From Bacteroidota bacterium (lineage in GTDB: Bacteria; Bacteroidota; Bacteroidia; Bacteroidales; VadinHA17), in the NCBI GenBank assembly GCA_003250475.1, contig QKGI01000060.1, positions 1 through 42,992 on the forward strand: DNA of 42,992 bases. Reading direction: 5' to 3'. A program made the position numbers and the translations under genes. Each line of letters begins with the position of its first letter. Position 1 is the first letter of the stretch. Under the pieces are notes generated by a model. The model was not told where the DNA came from. It ran no database searches and saw only the letters and a program-made list of their open reading frames with translations. Positions 16,691-24,778 of the stretch are shown piece after piece.

Positions 16691-17479
16691 CTACACGGGC
16701 TTATCAAATTGCTTTGCCTCTTCCCATATAACATTCATCTCATCGAGTGTCATATCTCTTAATGAAAGACCTTTTGCCAGAGTCTTCTCCTCAAGGTAAT
16801 TGAACCTGGCTATGAATTTCCTGTTTGTTTTTTCGAGTGCCGACTCAGGGTCTATCTCGTAGAGCCTGGCTGCGTTTATCAATGAGAAAAAGAGATCTCC
16901 GAGCTCTGCCTCGATATCAACAGCTCTTCCTGACAATACCTCCTGTTTCAGCTCATCAAGCTCCTCAGTTACCTTGTCCCATATCTGTTCCTTTGAATCC
17001 CAGTCAAATCCCACACCCCTGACCTTTTCCTGTATACGGTTTGCCTTTATTGTAGCCGGCAGCGATGAAGGAACACCTGAGAGCACCGGCTTATACTCGG
17101 TGTGTTCGTTCATTTTCAGCTTTTCCCAGTTTTCCTCCACCTCGGTGGCGCCGCGTGTAACACTTACATCGCCGAATACATGAGGATGCCTGTAAACCAG
17201 TTTACTGTTTATACTCTCAAGCACGTCGCCCATATCGAATAACTGCTTCTCCGATCCGATTTTTGCATAGAAGACCACGTGAAGCATCAGGTCACCGAGC
17301 TCCTTACGGATGGCATCATTATCGTCCTGTATTATTGCATCTGCAAGTTCATAGGTCTCCTCTATGGTAAGCTTCCTTAAGGTCTGATTCGTCTGCTTGC
17401 GGTCCCACGGGCATTTTATTCTCAGCTCATCAATTATATCGAGCAACCTTGAAAATTCCTTTATTGATTTTTCCTTCAT
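16691..17479 (-). CDS. mazG: Nucleoside triphosphate pyrophosphohydrolase MazG
   Basis: MazG hydrolyses (d)NTPs to the monophosphate and pyrophosphate, cleaning the nucleotide pool. The 262-residue protein has two tandem MazG domains. The first starts RLLDIIDELRIKCPWDRKQT and has the metal-binding EETYELADAI and KELGDLMLHVVFYAKI helices. The second has ELDELKQEVLSG and IEAELGDLFFSLINAARL. Length and motif order match E. coli MazG. Its 3' end converges on the ureohydrolase with only four bases between stops. The upstream SAM-hydrolase-type gene is on the same strand, 134 bases away. Confidence 0.96.
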   Translation of the reverse strand: MKEKSIKEFSRLLDIIDELRIKCPWDRKQTNQTLRKLTIEETYELADAIIQDDNDAIRKELGDLMLHVVFYAKIGSEKQLFDMGDVLESINSKLVYRHPHVFGDVSVTRGATEVEENWEKLKMNEHTEYKPVLSGVPSSLPATIKANRIQEKVRGVGFDWDSKEQIWDKVTEELDELKQEVLSGRAVDIEAELGDLFFSLINAARLYEIDPESALEKTNRKFIARFNYLEEKTLAKGLSLRDMTLDEMNVIWEEAKQFDKPV

Positions 17480-17613
17480 TATGAATAAAATTTGAAAATT
17501 AAAACATGGCAGAGTACCGGGTCTGTTGATGATTTTCCCGTTTGGCCTGTCTCTCTGTCCCTGAAAGCAAGTCTCTGTATTACCTGGCCGTGGTGATCCA
17601 TTACAGGTCCGGT

Positions 17614-18411
17614 TTACTGAAAAAGTCCGTTTTCACCACGGTTGTTATTTCTTGCTTCCACCCTTACTGCATCACCGGTGTCGATGCCAAAAAGCTGACA
17701 GAGATTCGCCCCGTTAATGGATACCTCCAGGAGATCGAGAGTGTTGAAGCGGGTAACAATCTCACCTACAGGTTCATCGCTGTAGAGGCTGCTGATTTCC
17801 TCCGTATAGTATTTGTTGCTCTTGATGAGTATCCTGAAGTCTCTCCCGTCAAATACCCTCGAGAAAATCTCACGCGTGATATTGGTTATTGCATTTCCGT
17901 AGGAATCAATGAAAATTACGCTGCCAATTATAATATTACGGTCTATCGTTGCCCTGAGCGGTACTTTCTCGGATACGGAAGTGACCTTTTTTCCAAGGCT
18001 CTCAGGAGTCCGGCCTGCTATGATTGCGGCAGCCGTCTTTACGAACAAGGTGATCTCATCTGTATTGTCCTCGTTTTTCAGACTGATTATCAGTTCAGGA
18101 GCAGTGTTCAGGATCAGGTTAAAAATGCCATTGTCGGCACCAATAAACCAGTGTCCCAGTGCCTTTACCAGCAGGTGGGGCGTATCCCCGGAGCCTTCAC
18201 TGCTGATGAATACAAGGTGTATGCTGCCTTCGGGATAGTGGCTGAATGTGTTCCTGATCACGAAGGCCCCGTGCATAATGTTTAGGGCGGGTATCCCGCC
18301 GGCATTGTTTACCACCTGAGCTTCAGGGCAGCATGAAGAGAGTTTGCCCCGCAGGATCCCGTTGAAGAAGTCGTCTTCCCTCCACTCGGTAGTAAGTGTT
18401 ATCAGTGCCAT
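17614..18411 (-). CDS. SAM hydroxide adenosyltransferase-fold protein (DUF62 family)
   Basis: DUF62 proteins split S-adenosylmethionine into adenosine and methionine; relatives use chloride or fluoride. The 265-residue product has the two-domain layout and the C-terminal hallmark VIFIDSYGNAITNITRE (about residue 175), plus FIGADNGIF at the domain boundary. The usual N-terminal TDFG, whose Asp binds the ribose, reads TTEW, and the VDPGVG motif is replaced by SSEGSGD, so substrate use may differ. I start it at the ATG of MALITLTTEW; a longer frame would run into phoH on the other strand. It is divergent from phoH, with a -7 element on its side. Confidence 0.83.
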   Translation of the reverse strand: MALITLTTEWREDDFFNGILRGKLSSCCPEAQVVNNAGGIPALNIMHGAFVIRNTFSHYPEGSIHLVFISSEGSGDTPHLLVKALGHWFIGADNGIFNLILNTAPELIISLKNEDNTDEITLFVKTAAAIIAGRTPESLGKKVTSVSEKVPLRATIDRNIIIGSVIFIDSYGNAITNITREIFSRVFDGRDFRILIKSNKYYTEEISSLYSDEPVGEIVTRFNTLDLLEVSINGANLCQLFGIDTGDAVRVEARNNNRGENGLFQ

Positions 18412-18427
18412 CCCAAAATTGTTACAG

Positions 18428-18435
18428 CAAAGATA
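18428..18435 (-). promoter_or_regulatory. Bacteroidota -7 element (TATCTTTG) upstream of the DUF62 gene
   Basis: On the minus strand TATCTTTG matches TAnnTTTG, 16 bases before the ATG at 18411. On the plus strand TTACTTTG (18456-18463) is a one-mismatch version pointing towards phoH, so the short divergent gap may serve both genes. No clear -33 was found for either. Confidence 0.5.
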
Positions 18436-18544
18436 ATCTTCTGCAAAAAATAACCTTACTTTGCGGTAAGACGGAAAGATAAAAACCGTTGTGATCGTAA
18501 TAAACTGGCATACAACCCGGAAAAGAAAGAGAGAAATAAGGCGG

Positions 18545-19522
18545 ATGACGGAAAAGGTAATAATGTTTGAAGAGATCAATCCTATGGTCGTGCTTGGACC
18601 TAACAACAGGATGCTTGAAAAGATACAGGGCTATTTTCCGAAGATAAAGCTGATCGCCAGGGGCAATGAGATTAAATGTATAGGAGAGGAGGAAGAGGTT
18701 GCCCTTTTCGCTGCCAGGATGTCTGAACTGATCGGGTACTACAGACGATTCAACAGGCTTGATGAGGAAGATATTGAGAGACTGTTGCTGGATGATAATC
18801 ATATGCGTTCAGCTGCCAACGGTGACTTTGAGGATGCCCTGGTCTTTGGCACTAACGGCAGGCCGATAAGGGCACGTACTGTCAATCAGCTCCAACTGGT
18901 CAGAGAGTATGATACCAATGACCTGATAATTGCTGAGGGACCGGCAGGAACAGGTAAGACATACACTGCTATTGCCCTGGCAGTAAGGTCGTTGAAGAAC
19001 CATGAGGTTAAACGGGTCGTACTTACACGCCCGGCAGTGGAGGCTGGGGAGAGACTGGGATTCCTGCCCGGTGACATGAGGGATAAACTTGATCCGTATC
19101 TTCAACCGCTCTATGACGCGCTGAATGATATGATACCGTATCGTAAACTTGAGCAGTGGATAGAAGACGGAACCGTGCAGATAGTACCGCTGGCTTTCAT
19201 GAGGGGACGGACACTGGAAAACAGCTTTGTCATACTTGATGAAGCGCAAAACGCTACTGTGAGCCAGCTGAAGATGTTTCTTACACGCATGGGCGTGAGT
19301 TCGAAATTTATCCTGACAGGCGATACCACGCAGATTGACCTGCCAAGAAAAAGTGAGTCAGGCCTGCTGCAGGCTATACGGCTGCTGAACGGTATTGAGG
19401 GTATATCTGTTATAAGATTTGATGAGCGTGATATTGTCAGGCACAAGCTTGTGAAGCAAATTGTCAGAGCTTATGACAATGATGAAAAAAATAAAATCGA
19501 AGATCAAAAAGAGACTCAATAA
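18545..19522 (+). CDS. phoH: PhoH-family P-loop ATPase
   Basis: The 325-residue protein has a small N-terminal KH-like region (about residues 14-70) and a PhoH ATPase domain. The Walker A motif is GPAGTGKT (132-139) and the Walker B motif [12 protein letters not shown] (about 233-244). Family segments [20 protein letters not shown] and [13 protein letters not shown] are intact. PhoH-like proteins are linked to RNA metabolism and, in PhoH2 forms, to RNA helicase activity; the exact role is unsettled. I prefer the ATG at 18545, preceded by AAGG, over an in-frame GTG at 18491, because the family normally begins near [10 protein letters not shown]. It is followed five bases later by purC. Confidence 0.92.
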   Translation: MTEKVIMFEEINPMVVLGPNNRMLEKIQGYFPKIKLIARGNEIKCIGEEEEVALFAARMSELIGYYRRFNRLDEEDIERLLLDDNHMRSAANGDFEDALVFGTNGRPIRARTVNQLQLVREYDTNDLIIAEGPAGTGKTYTAIALAVRSLKNHEVKRVVLTRPAVEAGERLGFLPGDMRDKLDPYLQPLYDALNDMIPYRKLEQWIEDGTVQIVPLAFMRGRTLENSFVILDEAQNATVSQLKMFLTRMGVSSKFILTGDTTQIDLPRKSESGLLQAIRLLNGIEGISVIRFDERDIVRHKLVKQIVRAYDNDEKNKIEDQKETQ

Positions 19523-19527
19523 AAATT

Positions 19528-20481
19528 ATGGGAAAAGCAATTACAGGAACAGACTTTAATTTTCCCGGACAGAAGGGAGTGTACCGGGGGAAAGTACGCG
19601 ATGTATACAATATTGATGACAGATACCTGCTCATGGTTGCCACAGACCGCATATCGGCCTTTGACGTTGTACTCCCTGAAGGTATACCATACAAGGGCCA
19701 GGTCCTTAATCAGATAGCCTCAATGTTCCTCGAAATGGTGACCGATATTGTGCCCACGTGGAACATAGCATCTCCTGACCCCAACGTTACAGTGGGTGTC
19801 AGGTGCGAGACCTATCCTGTTGAGATGATCGTACGGGGATACCTTACAGGAAGCTCATGGAGACTGTATAAATCGGGGGGAAGGGAGATCTGCGGAATAA
19901 AACTTCCTGAAGGAATGAGAGAACACCAGCGCTTTGAAAAGCCCCTGATCACACCGACAACAAAAGCAGAACAGGGGATGCATGACCAGGATATCTCAGC
20001 AGATGAGATTATAAGTTCAGGTCTGGTAGCGGAGGAGGAGTATCGTATGCTGGAGGACTATTCAATGAAGCTGTTTCTGAGAGGGTCGGAGATAGCAGCA
20101 AAGCAGGGGCTGATACTTGTTGATACAAAATATGAATTCGGAAGACGCGACGGAAAAATATACCTCATCGATGAGATACATACTCCTGACAGCTCAAGAT
20201 ATTTCTATGCAAGCGGATATGAGGAGAGATTTGCAAAAGGAGAACAGCAGAGGCAGCTCTCCAAGGAATTCGTGCGTGAGTGGCTGATGGCCAATGGCTT
20301 TCAGGGTAGAAGCGGCGAAACAGTACCTGAGATGACCCCTGAGCTTGTAAACGAGATATCTGAACGCTATATTGAATTATTTGAAAAGATTACCGGCAGG
20401 GAATTTGTAAAAGCAGACTATATGGATCCTCTCAGAAGGATCGAAAACAATGTGGGCAACTTTCTCGCCGGGTTGAGATAA
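19528..20481 (+). CDS. purC: Phosphoribosylaminoimidazole-succinocarboxamide (SAICAR) synthase
   Basis: PurC ligates aspartate to CAIR with ATP in purine synthesis. The 317-residue protein is the longer form seen in yeast and many Bacteroidota. Motifs include [10 protein letters not shown], the substrate loop [19 protein letters not shown] (about residues 36-54), [26 protein letters not shown], and [29 protein letters not shown]. The sequence looks complete and unbroken. It starts five bases after the phoH stop, so both are probably made from one transcript, a neighbourhood also seen in other Bacteroidales. The LysM/receptor gene follows after 25 bases. Confidence 0.97.
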   Translation: MGKAITGTDFNFPGQKGVYRGKVRDVYNIDDRYLLMVATDRISAFDVVLPEGIPYKGQVLNQIASMFLEMVTDIVPTWNIASPDPNVTVGVRCETYPVEMIVRGYLTGSSWRLYKSGGREICGIKLPEGMREHQRFEKPLITPTTKAEQGMHDQDISADEIISSGLVAEEEYRMLEDYSMKLFLRGSEIAAKQGLILVDTKYEFGRRDGKIYLIDEIHTPDSSRYFYASGYEERFAKGEQQRQLSKEFVREWLMANGFQGRSGETVPEMTPELVNEISERYIELFEKITGREFVKADYMDPLRRIENNVGNFLAGLR

Positions 20482-20506
20482 CCCTTCGGATAGCTGCTTA
20501 ATATCA

Positions 20507-22522
20507 ATGAATGTCAATTGCATGATGAACAGGAATAAAGTAAAGTTTCCCGTCCGCACGCCTGCGGTTCTTGTAGTACTGATGATACTTCTCCCTTCTC
20601 AGTATGCTCTTAATGCACAGGAAGCGACAACGGTGCCGGTAGAGATCTCGAAGCAGAAGATTGTCGCAGACGGGAAGATATACTATATGCATCAGGTGAT
20701 GAAGGGACAGACCCTCTATTCCATATCGAAGGCATATTTTGTTACTGTTGACCAGATAACACGTGAGAACCAGATTGCTGACAATGGCATCAAAGAGGGG
20801 CAGATGCTCAGGATACCTGTCACCGCTGCTCAGTCTCCGACGGGTGAATCAGTTCCAGGCTGGCAGGAAAGACCTCATGAGAATCAACCGGCAGCAAGAC
20901 CACCGGCCACTTCCGGGCAAAGAACACAGACACCTGTGCCTCCGGCAGTACAGGATGAGCGGTATATCTATCACAGGGTAAGAAGAGACGAGACCCTTGC
21001 ATCCATTGCAAATGAGTATGGAATGTCTGTGCGAGATCTTAAAAAGCATAACAAAGGACTGCTTTTCCCGCATGAGGGGGATTACCTTTTGATACCGCGA
21101 AGGAAGATCACGGTGGATCAGACAGAGTGGAGACTGGCGTTGGAGACCGATACTATCCCGGCGGATACTGTTATGGTTGATACAAGTGCAGTATATGAGG
21201 AGGCGGAGATCTTTACGGTGCCTGTTGAGAGAACAGAGGTTACCAGGCTTCATGGTTCGGTGAAGGTGGCGGTGTTACTGCCCTTTTTCCTGAAAGAAAA
21301 CAGCATCAGGACCTACATTGATTCGACACGAAGGGATGCCCAGGGTAACAAAATATACCGTGAGATGAACAAGCCGGAAACCTTTGTTTATGAAGGCAGC
21401 CTGCCATTCCTTGAGGCATATGAAGGCATCCTCATTGCAGTTGACAGCCTGAGGTCTCTGGGCCTTTCTGTGGAGCTAGACGTATATGATACAGGAGCCG
21501 ACACAGTACAGATAAAAAGACTCCTCTGGTCTGGAATGCTGTCCGATGTCGATCTTATCATCGGTCCGGTTTTCTCCCGCAATGTTGAACAAATTGCTCC
21601 ATGGGCTTCTGAAAACAACATCCCGTTTGTTTCGCCAGTGCCACTGCGTGACATGAATATTACCAGGAATAAACCTACAATGTACCGTGTATTCCCCTCG
21701 GAGGGCGTTACACAGGATGTTATGGTTGAAGAGCTAAGGTCTCACAGGGGAAGTAACATTGTGTTCCTCTATGCAGACACTGCCATGTACAACCCCTCTA
21801 CTGCCAGTCTGTGGGAAAAGGTCAGAGGAGTTGTTGCGGAAGCTGCACCGGATGACACGGTACAACCCGTGCCTTACTATTTTACCGGCCTCCCTGCCAG
21901 ACGAGATTCATACAGTGATATTACCTCCATGGAGACTGTTCTTGACCCGGGAAGGGAGAACATTATTGTACTTGCCTCAACGAGCACAGCCGTTGTCAGT
22001 TCTGCTCTATCCACCCTTCACAGTTTCGCGCGTAAATACGACATTAAGGTGATCGGATTCCCTGATATCCGCGGACTCGAGACAGTTGACCTGAGGTATT
22101 ATTATGACCTGGAGCTGATAATCCCTGCAGAGTGCTATATTGATTTTGATTCTCCTGCCACACGGTCATTCTCAGTTTCTTACAGGAGGAAGTTTAAGAC
22201 GGAACCGGTAGCTGAGAGCTTTGCCTGGCGGGGATTCGATTTAGCCTGGTACTTTATAGGAGGCATAGCCACTGGTGGACGGAGGTTTCTCATGGACCCC
22301 GGCACTTTCAATCCGCAGCTTCTATGCCTGGAACCGGACCTCAGACGTGAAAGCAGGTTGAACGGCTATGAGAACTATGGGCTCTTCATCCTTCATTACA
22401 GGAAGGACATGAGTATTGAGATCAAGAGACCATGGCCAGGGCCACCGGTGGAAGAAGAACCTTACCAGGACCCTGTCACTCTGCCTTACCCAGACTCATT
22501 AAGACATAATCAAGTACGATAG
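20507..22522 (+). CDS. Secreted protein with two LysM domains and a periplasmic-binding-like domain
   Basis: The 671-residue protein has a signal peptide (hydrophobic core about residues 19-34, cleaved near NAQE). Two LysM peptidoglycan-binding domains lie at about 60-104 (MHQVMKGQTLYSISKAY) and 154-198 (YHRVRRDETLASIANEYG), joined by a Pro/Gln/Thr linker. The long C-terminal domain (about 250-655) resembles the amino-acid-receptor (PBP type 1) fold: VAVLLPFFLKEN, DTGADTVQIKRLL, DLIIGPVFSRNVEQIAPWAS and NNIPFVSPVP. No transport genes are nearby. The architecture suggests a wall-bound sensor or scaffold. ATGs at 20522 and 20525 are also possible starts. Its last 47 bases overlap the 3' end of the converging TPR gene. 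Confidence 0.85.
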   Translation: MNVNCMMNRNKVKFPVRTPAVLVVLMILLPSQYALNAQEATTVPVEISKQKIVADGKIYYMHQVMKGQTLYSISKAYFVTVDQITRENQIADNGIKEGQMLRIPVTAAQSPTGESVPGWQERPHENQPAARPPATSGQRTQTPVPPAVQDERYIYHRVRRDETLASIANEYGMSVRDLKKHNKGLLFPHEGDYLLIPRRKITVDQTEWRLALETDTIPADTVMVDTSAVYEEAEIFTVPVERTEVTRLHGSVKVAVLLPFFLKENSIRTYIDSTRRDAQGNKIYREMNKPETFVYEGSLPFLEAYEGILIAVDSLRSLGLSVELDVYDTGADTVQIKRLLWSGMLSDVDLIIGPVFSRNVEQIAPWASENNIPFVSPVPLRDMNITRNKPTMYRVFPSEGVTQDVMVEELRSHRGSNIVFLYADTAMYNPSTASLWEKVRGVVAEAAPDDTVQPVPYYFTGLPARRDSYSDITSMETVLDPGRENIIVLASTSTAVVSSALSTLHSFARKYDIKVIGFPDIRGLETVDLRYYYDLELIIPAECYIDFDSPATRSFSVSYRRKFKTEPVAESFAWRGFDLAWYFIGGIATGGRRFLMDPGTFNPQLLCLEPDLRRESRLNGYENYGLFILHYRKDMSIEIKRPWPGPPVEEEPYQDPVTLPYPDSLRHNQVR

Positions 22523-24716
22523 GCAGGTCTTCGGGACTGACACCATGACCGGTAAGTACAGAAATATCATCATTGAAGGCATTCACAAAGGCTTCAGTGG
22601 TCATCTCCCCGCCTTCAACAGCGCTCATGTAGAGAGTCACGGCTTTCGGCATCTGGCCCTGGCAAAGAGCCAGGTGTCCCATATTTATTTTATCGTATGG
22701 CGTCAGTCCTGAACCGGCCAGTCTCTCGAAATATTTTTCTGCTTCGCTGAATTTACCGGTCATCAGGTAACACCATGCTATCGGCCTCAGTACTTTAACA
22801 TTTCCCGGACTCTCATATTCCACCCTGAAGTAGTGTTTCAGTGCCTCATCGTATTTATTGGTGTCCAGACAGCAATGGGCAGTCATAAGGATAGTGCCAA
22901 GGTCATCGGGTTCGTTCTGTAATACGCGGAGGTACACCTCCAGGGCCTCCAGTGGCCTTCCCAGTTTCCTCAGGCACAACCCGGTCTTGCGAAGGGTCCA
23001 TGATTTGGGCTCAATAAGCGTGGCCATGGAATACTTCTCAAGTGCTTTATCATATTTGCCGGCCATCTGGTAACAATAGCCGGTTTTTTCGTAAAGCTCC
23101 GCATCATCTGTAACACTTTTTATGAGTGTCAGGTAAAGAGACAGGGCATCATCATAATATTCCTTGCTGAAGAAATAATCAGCCAGAGACCTGTCATCGG
23201 CAACCGAGCCACATGCTTCCCTGTAAAAGAGGGAATTATAGATATCGAGGCGGCTTGTAAAGAGGTCATCAAACTCATTCTTAAAGTCGGAAAGCTTATA
23301 GAACCTGTACAGGTCATGAATATATTGTGTCACAGTGGTTCTGAAGACCGCTGCAGGATCTGTCAGTTCATTATCATATTTCATCTGCTCCAGACCTTCA
23401 AGTTCCATCCTGAATACTTTAAGCATAAGGCTTTTTTGGTCAGCCGGCAGGTACTTCATGTTGAGGATTAACGAGAACTTGTCTGAGTTGCAGATAAAAG
23501 GTGTTTTGTATAATGCTTCTGCCAGTTCATTTATGCCGGGGCCGAGTATCTCATCACGGAAGATTGAATCCACCGCCACATGATCAGGAAAGAAGGGTAT
23601 GAACCAGTTACGCAACTCCCTGAAGAAATCAAACCTCTTGAGCCCGGAGAATGCTGACATGTATACATCCGATCCTTCCATCTGCAGGTTTGTCAGCTCC
23701 TCCATCGTCCTGAACATCTCTTCTGAGCCGCTGAACATGTCAGACCAGTCGGGGTTTTGTCCTTCTTCTGTATCCTCACTGAGTATCCTGTCCAGGTCGA
23801 GTTTTTCCTCGATGCGAGGCTTGAGCTTAACTACTTTGGGAAGGATCTCCTCATTCATCCTGCGACTTAACTTTTCCGTATCGCGTGATCTGATGGCCTG
23901 AAGCACTACCATCCGGCTCCGTTCCCTGAAACTGGCACCGGAAGCCAGTTTCTTTACCATCTTTATTACATCAGGGTAGAGGCTGAGCCTGTCGTCGTAA
24001 TAATAGAGAGTGAAGATCAGGCCTGTGATGGCACGTTCTGCAACGTGAGGCGTGTTGTCTGCCGTGAGCCTGGCCAGAAGCCTGACTTTGGCAGTGTCCC
24101 ATATACGAAGACTGCTCAGGGTTATGGCGCTGACAAAAGATGCCAGGTCGTGCCATTCGAACCTGCCTGACCGTATTAACATATCCATGAGGCTCTCCTC
24201 AGCTTCGCCGTAGTAGTCAGTAAGCCACAGATGATTGAAGATAATGCCTGAGAGGCGCTCGGTCTCAGCCGTGGTCTCGCTACCGCTACCCGGCTGTTCT
24301 ATCTCTGCTGACGATAGAAGGTCGTCAAGACGGGATTTGAAGACGAGGTCATCAACGCTCTGTATTATGCTTCCGCCCCGGTATCTTTCCTCCTGCTGTT
24401 CCCTGGCTCTGACAGAATAAGTATACCACCCCGAGTTATGTGCCAAAATGTCCTGTTTTATCCTGTCGGTAAGTCTGAGGATATTCTGAATGAGCTTTAA
24501 ATAAATTTTCTGGCGTTCAGGGTCATTAATGCCTTCAACTGTATATTTCAGAATATTCATATATGTCATCTGCAACTCGTTGAATTCATCTCTCATGCTC
24601 CCAACAGTCACATTATCAAGCATGTCAGCCATAATGTCAAAGCCCTGTTTGATCTTACGTCGCACAACCAGGTTGCATACTCTCTTATGCTGCAGTATTA
24701 TGGTATTGATGTTCAT
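22476..24716 (-). CDS. Large tetratricopeptide-repeat protein
   Basis: The 746-residue protein has no signal peptide or membrane helix and looks cytoplasmic. The N-terminal ~480 residues are helical and unassigned. The C-terminal part (about 500-720) contains several TPR motifs: YDDALSLYLTLIKSVTDDAELYEK, YDKALEKYSMATLIEP, LEALEVYLRVLQNEPDD, YDEALKHYFRVEYESP and FSEAEKYFERLAGSG. TPR arrays bind partner proteins; the partner here is unknown. The gene lies 62 bases downstream of the patatin/POTRA gene on the same strand, with a hairpin in between. Its 3' end overlaps the LysM gene on the opposite strand by 47 bases, so both stops are embedded in the other gene. Confidence 0.85.
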   Translation of the reverse strand: MNINTIILQHKRVCNLVVRRKIKQGFDIMADMLDNVTVGSMRDEFNELQMTYMNILKYTVEGINDPERQKIYLKLIQNILRLTDRIKQDILAHNSGWYTYSVRAREQQEERYRGGSIIQSVDDLVFKSRLDDLLSSAEIEQPGSGSETTAETERLSGIIFNHLWLTDYYGEAEESLMDMLIRSGRFEWHDLASFVSAITLSSLRIWDTAKVRLLARLTADNTPHVAERAITGLIFTLYYYDDRLSLYPDVIKMVKKLASGASFRERSRMVVLQAIRSRDTEKLSRRMNEEILPKVVKLKPRIEEKLDLDRILSEDTEEGQNPDWSDMFSGSEEMFRTMEELTNLQMEGSDVYMSAFSGLKRFDFFRELRNWFIPFFPDHVAVDSIFRDEILGPGINELAEALYKTPFICNSDKFSLILNMKYLPADQKSLMLKVFRMELEGLEQMKYDNELTDPAAVFRTTVTQYIHDLYRFYKLSDFKNEFDDLFTSRLDIYNSLFYREACGSVADDRSLADYFFSKEYYDDALSLYLTLIKSVTDDAELYEKTGYCYQMAGKYDKALEKYSMATLIEPKSWTLRKTGLCLRKLGRPLEALEVYLRVLQNEPDDLGTILMTAHCCLDTNKYDEALKHYFRVEYESPGNVKVLRPIAWCYLMTGKFSEAEKYFERLAGSGLTPYDKINMGHLALCQGQMPKAVTLYMSAVEGGEMTTEAFVNAFNDDISVLTGHGVSPEDLPIVLDYVLMSLGKAE

Positions 24717-24724
24717 TTTCTTTT

Positions 24725-24750
24725 ACATGAAGGAATGTTCCCTTTCATGT
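24725..24750 (-). other. Imperfect hairpin in the gap before the TPR gene
   Basis: ACATGAAGGAA (24725-24735) pairs with TTCCCTTTCATGT (24738-24750), giving a stem of about 11 pairs interrupted by a two-base bulge. It starts nine bases before the TPR gene's ATG on the minus strand. No T-run follows, so it is more likely an mRNA structure or processing site than a terminator. Confidence 0.4.
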
Positions 24751-24778
24751 TTAGCAACAATCAGGCCACGGCTGCTGT

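Noticed and set aside
17542-18285. 247-codon plus-strand frame opposite the DUF62 gene
   Set aside because: It is antisense to a gene with the DUF62 hallmark motif and matches no family I know.
17614-18606. Longer version of the DUF62 gene starting at 18606
   Set aside because: The extra N-terminus has no family match and would overlap the phoH coding start; the ATG at 18411 fits the family N-terminus.
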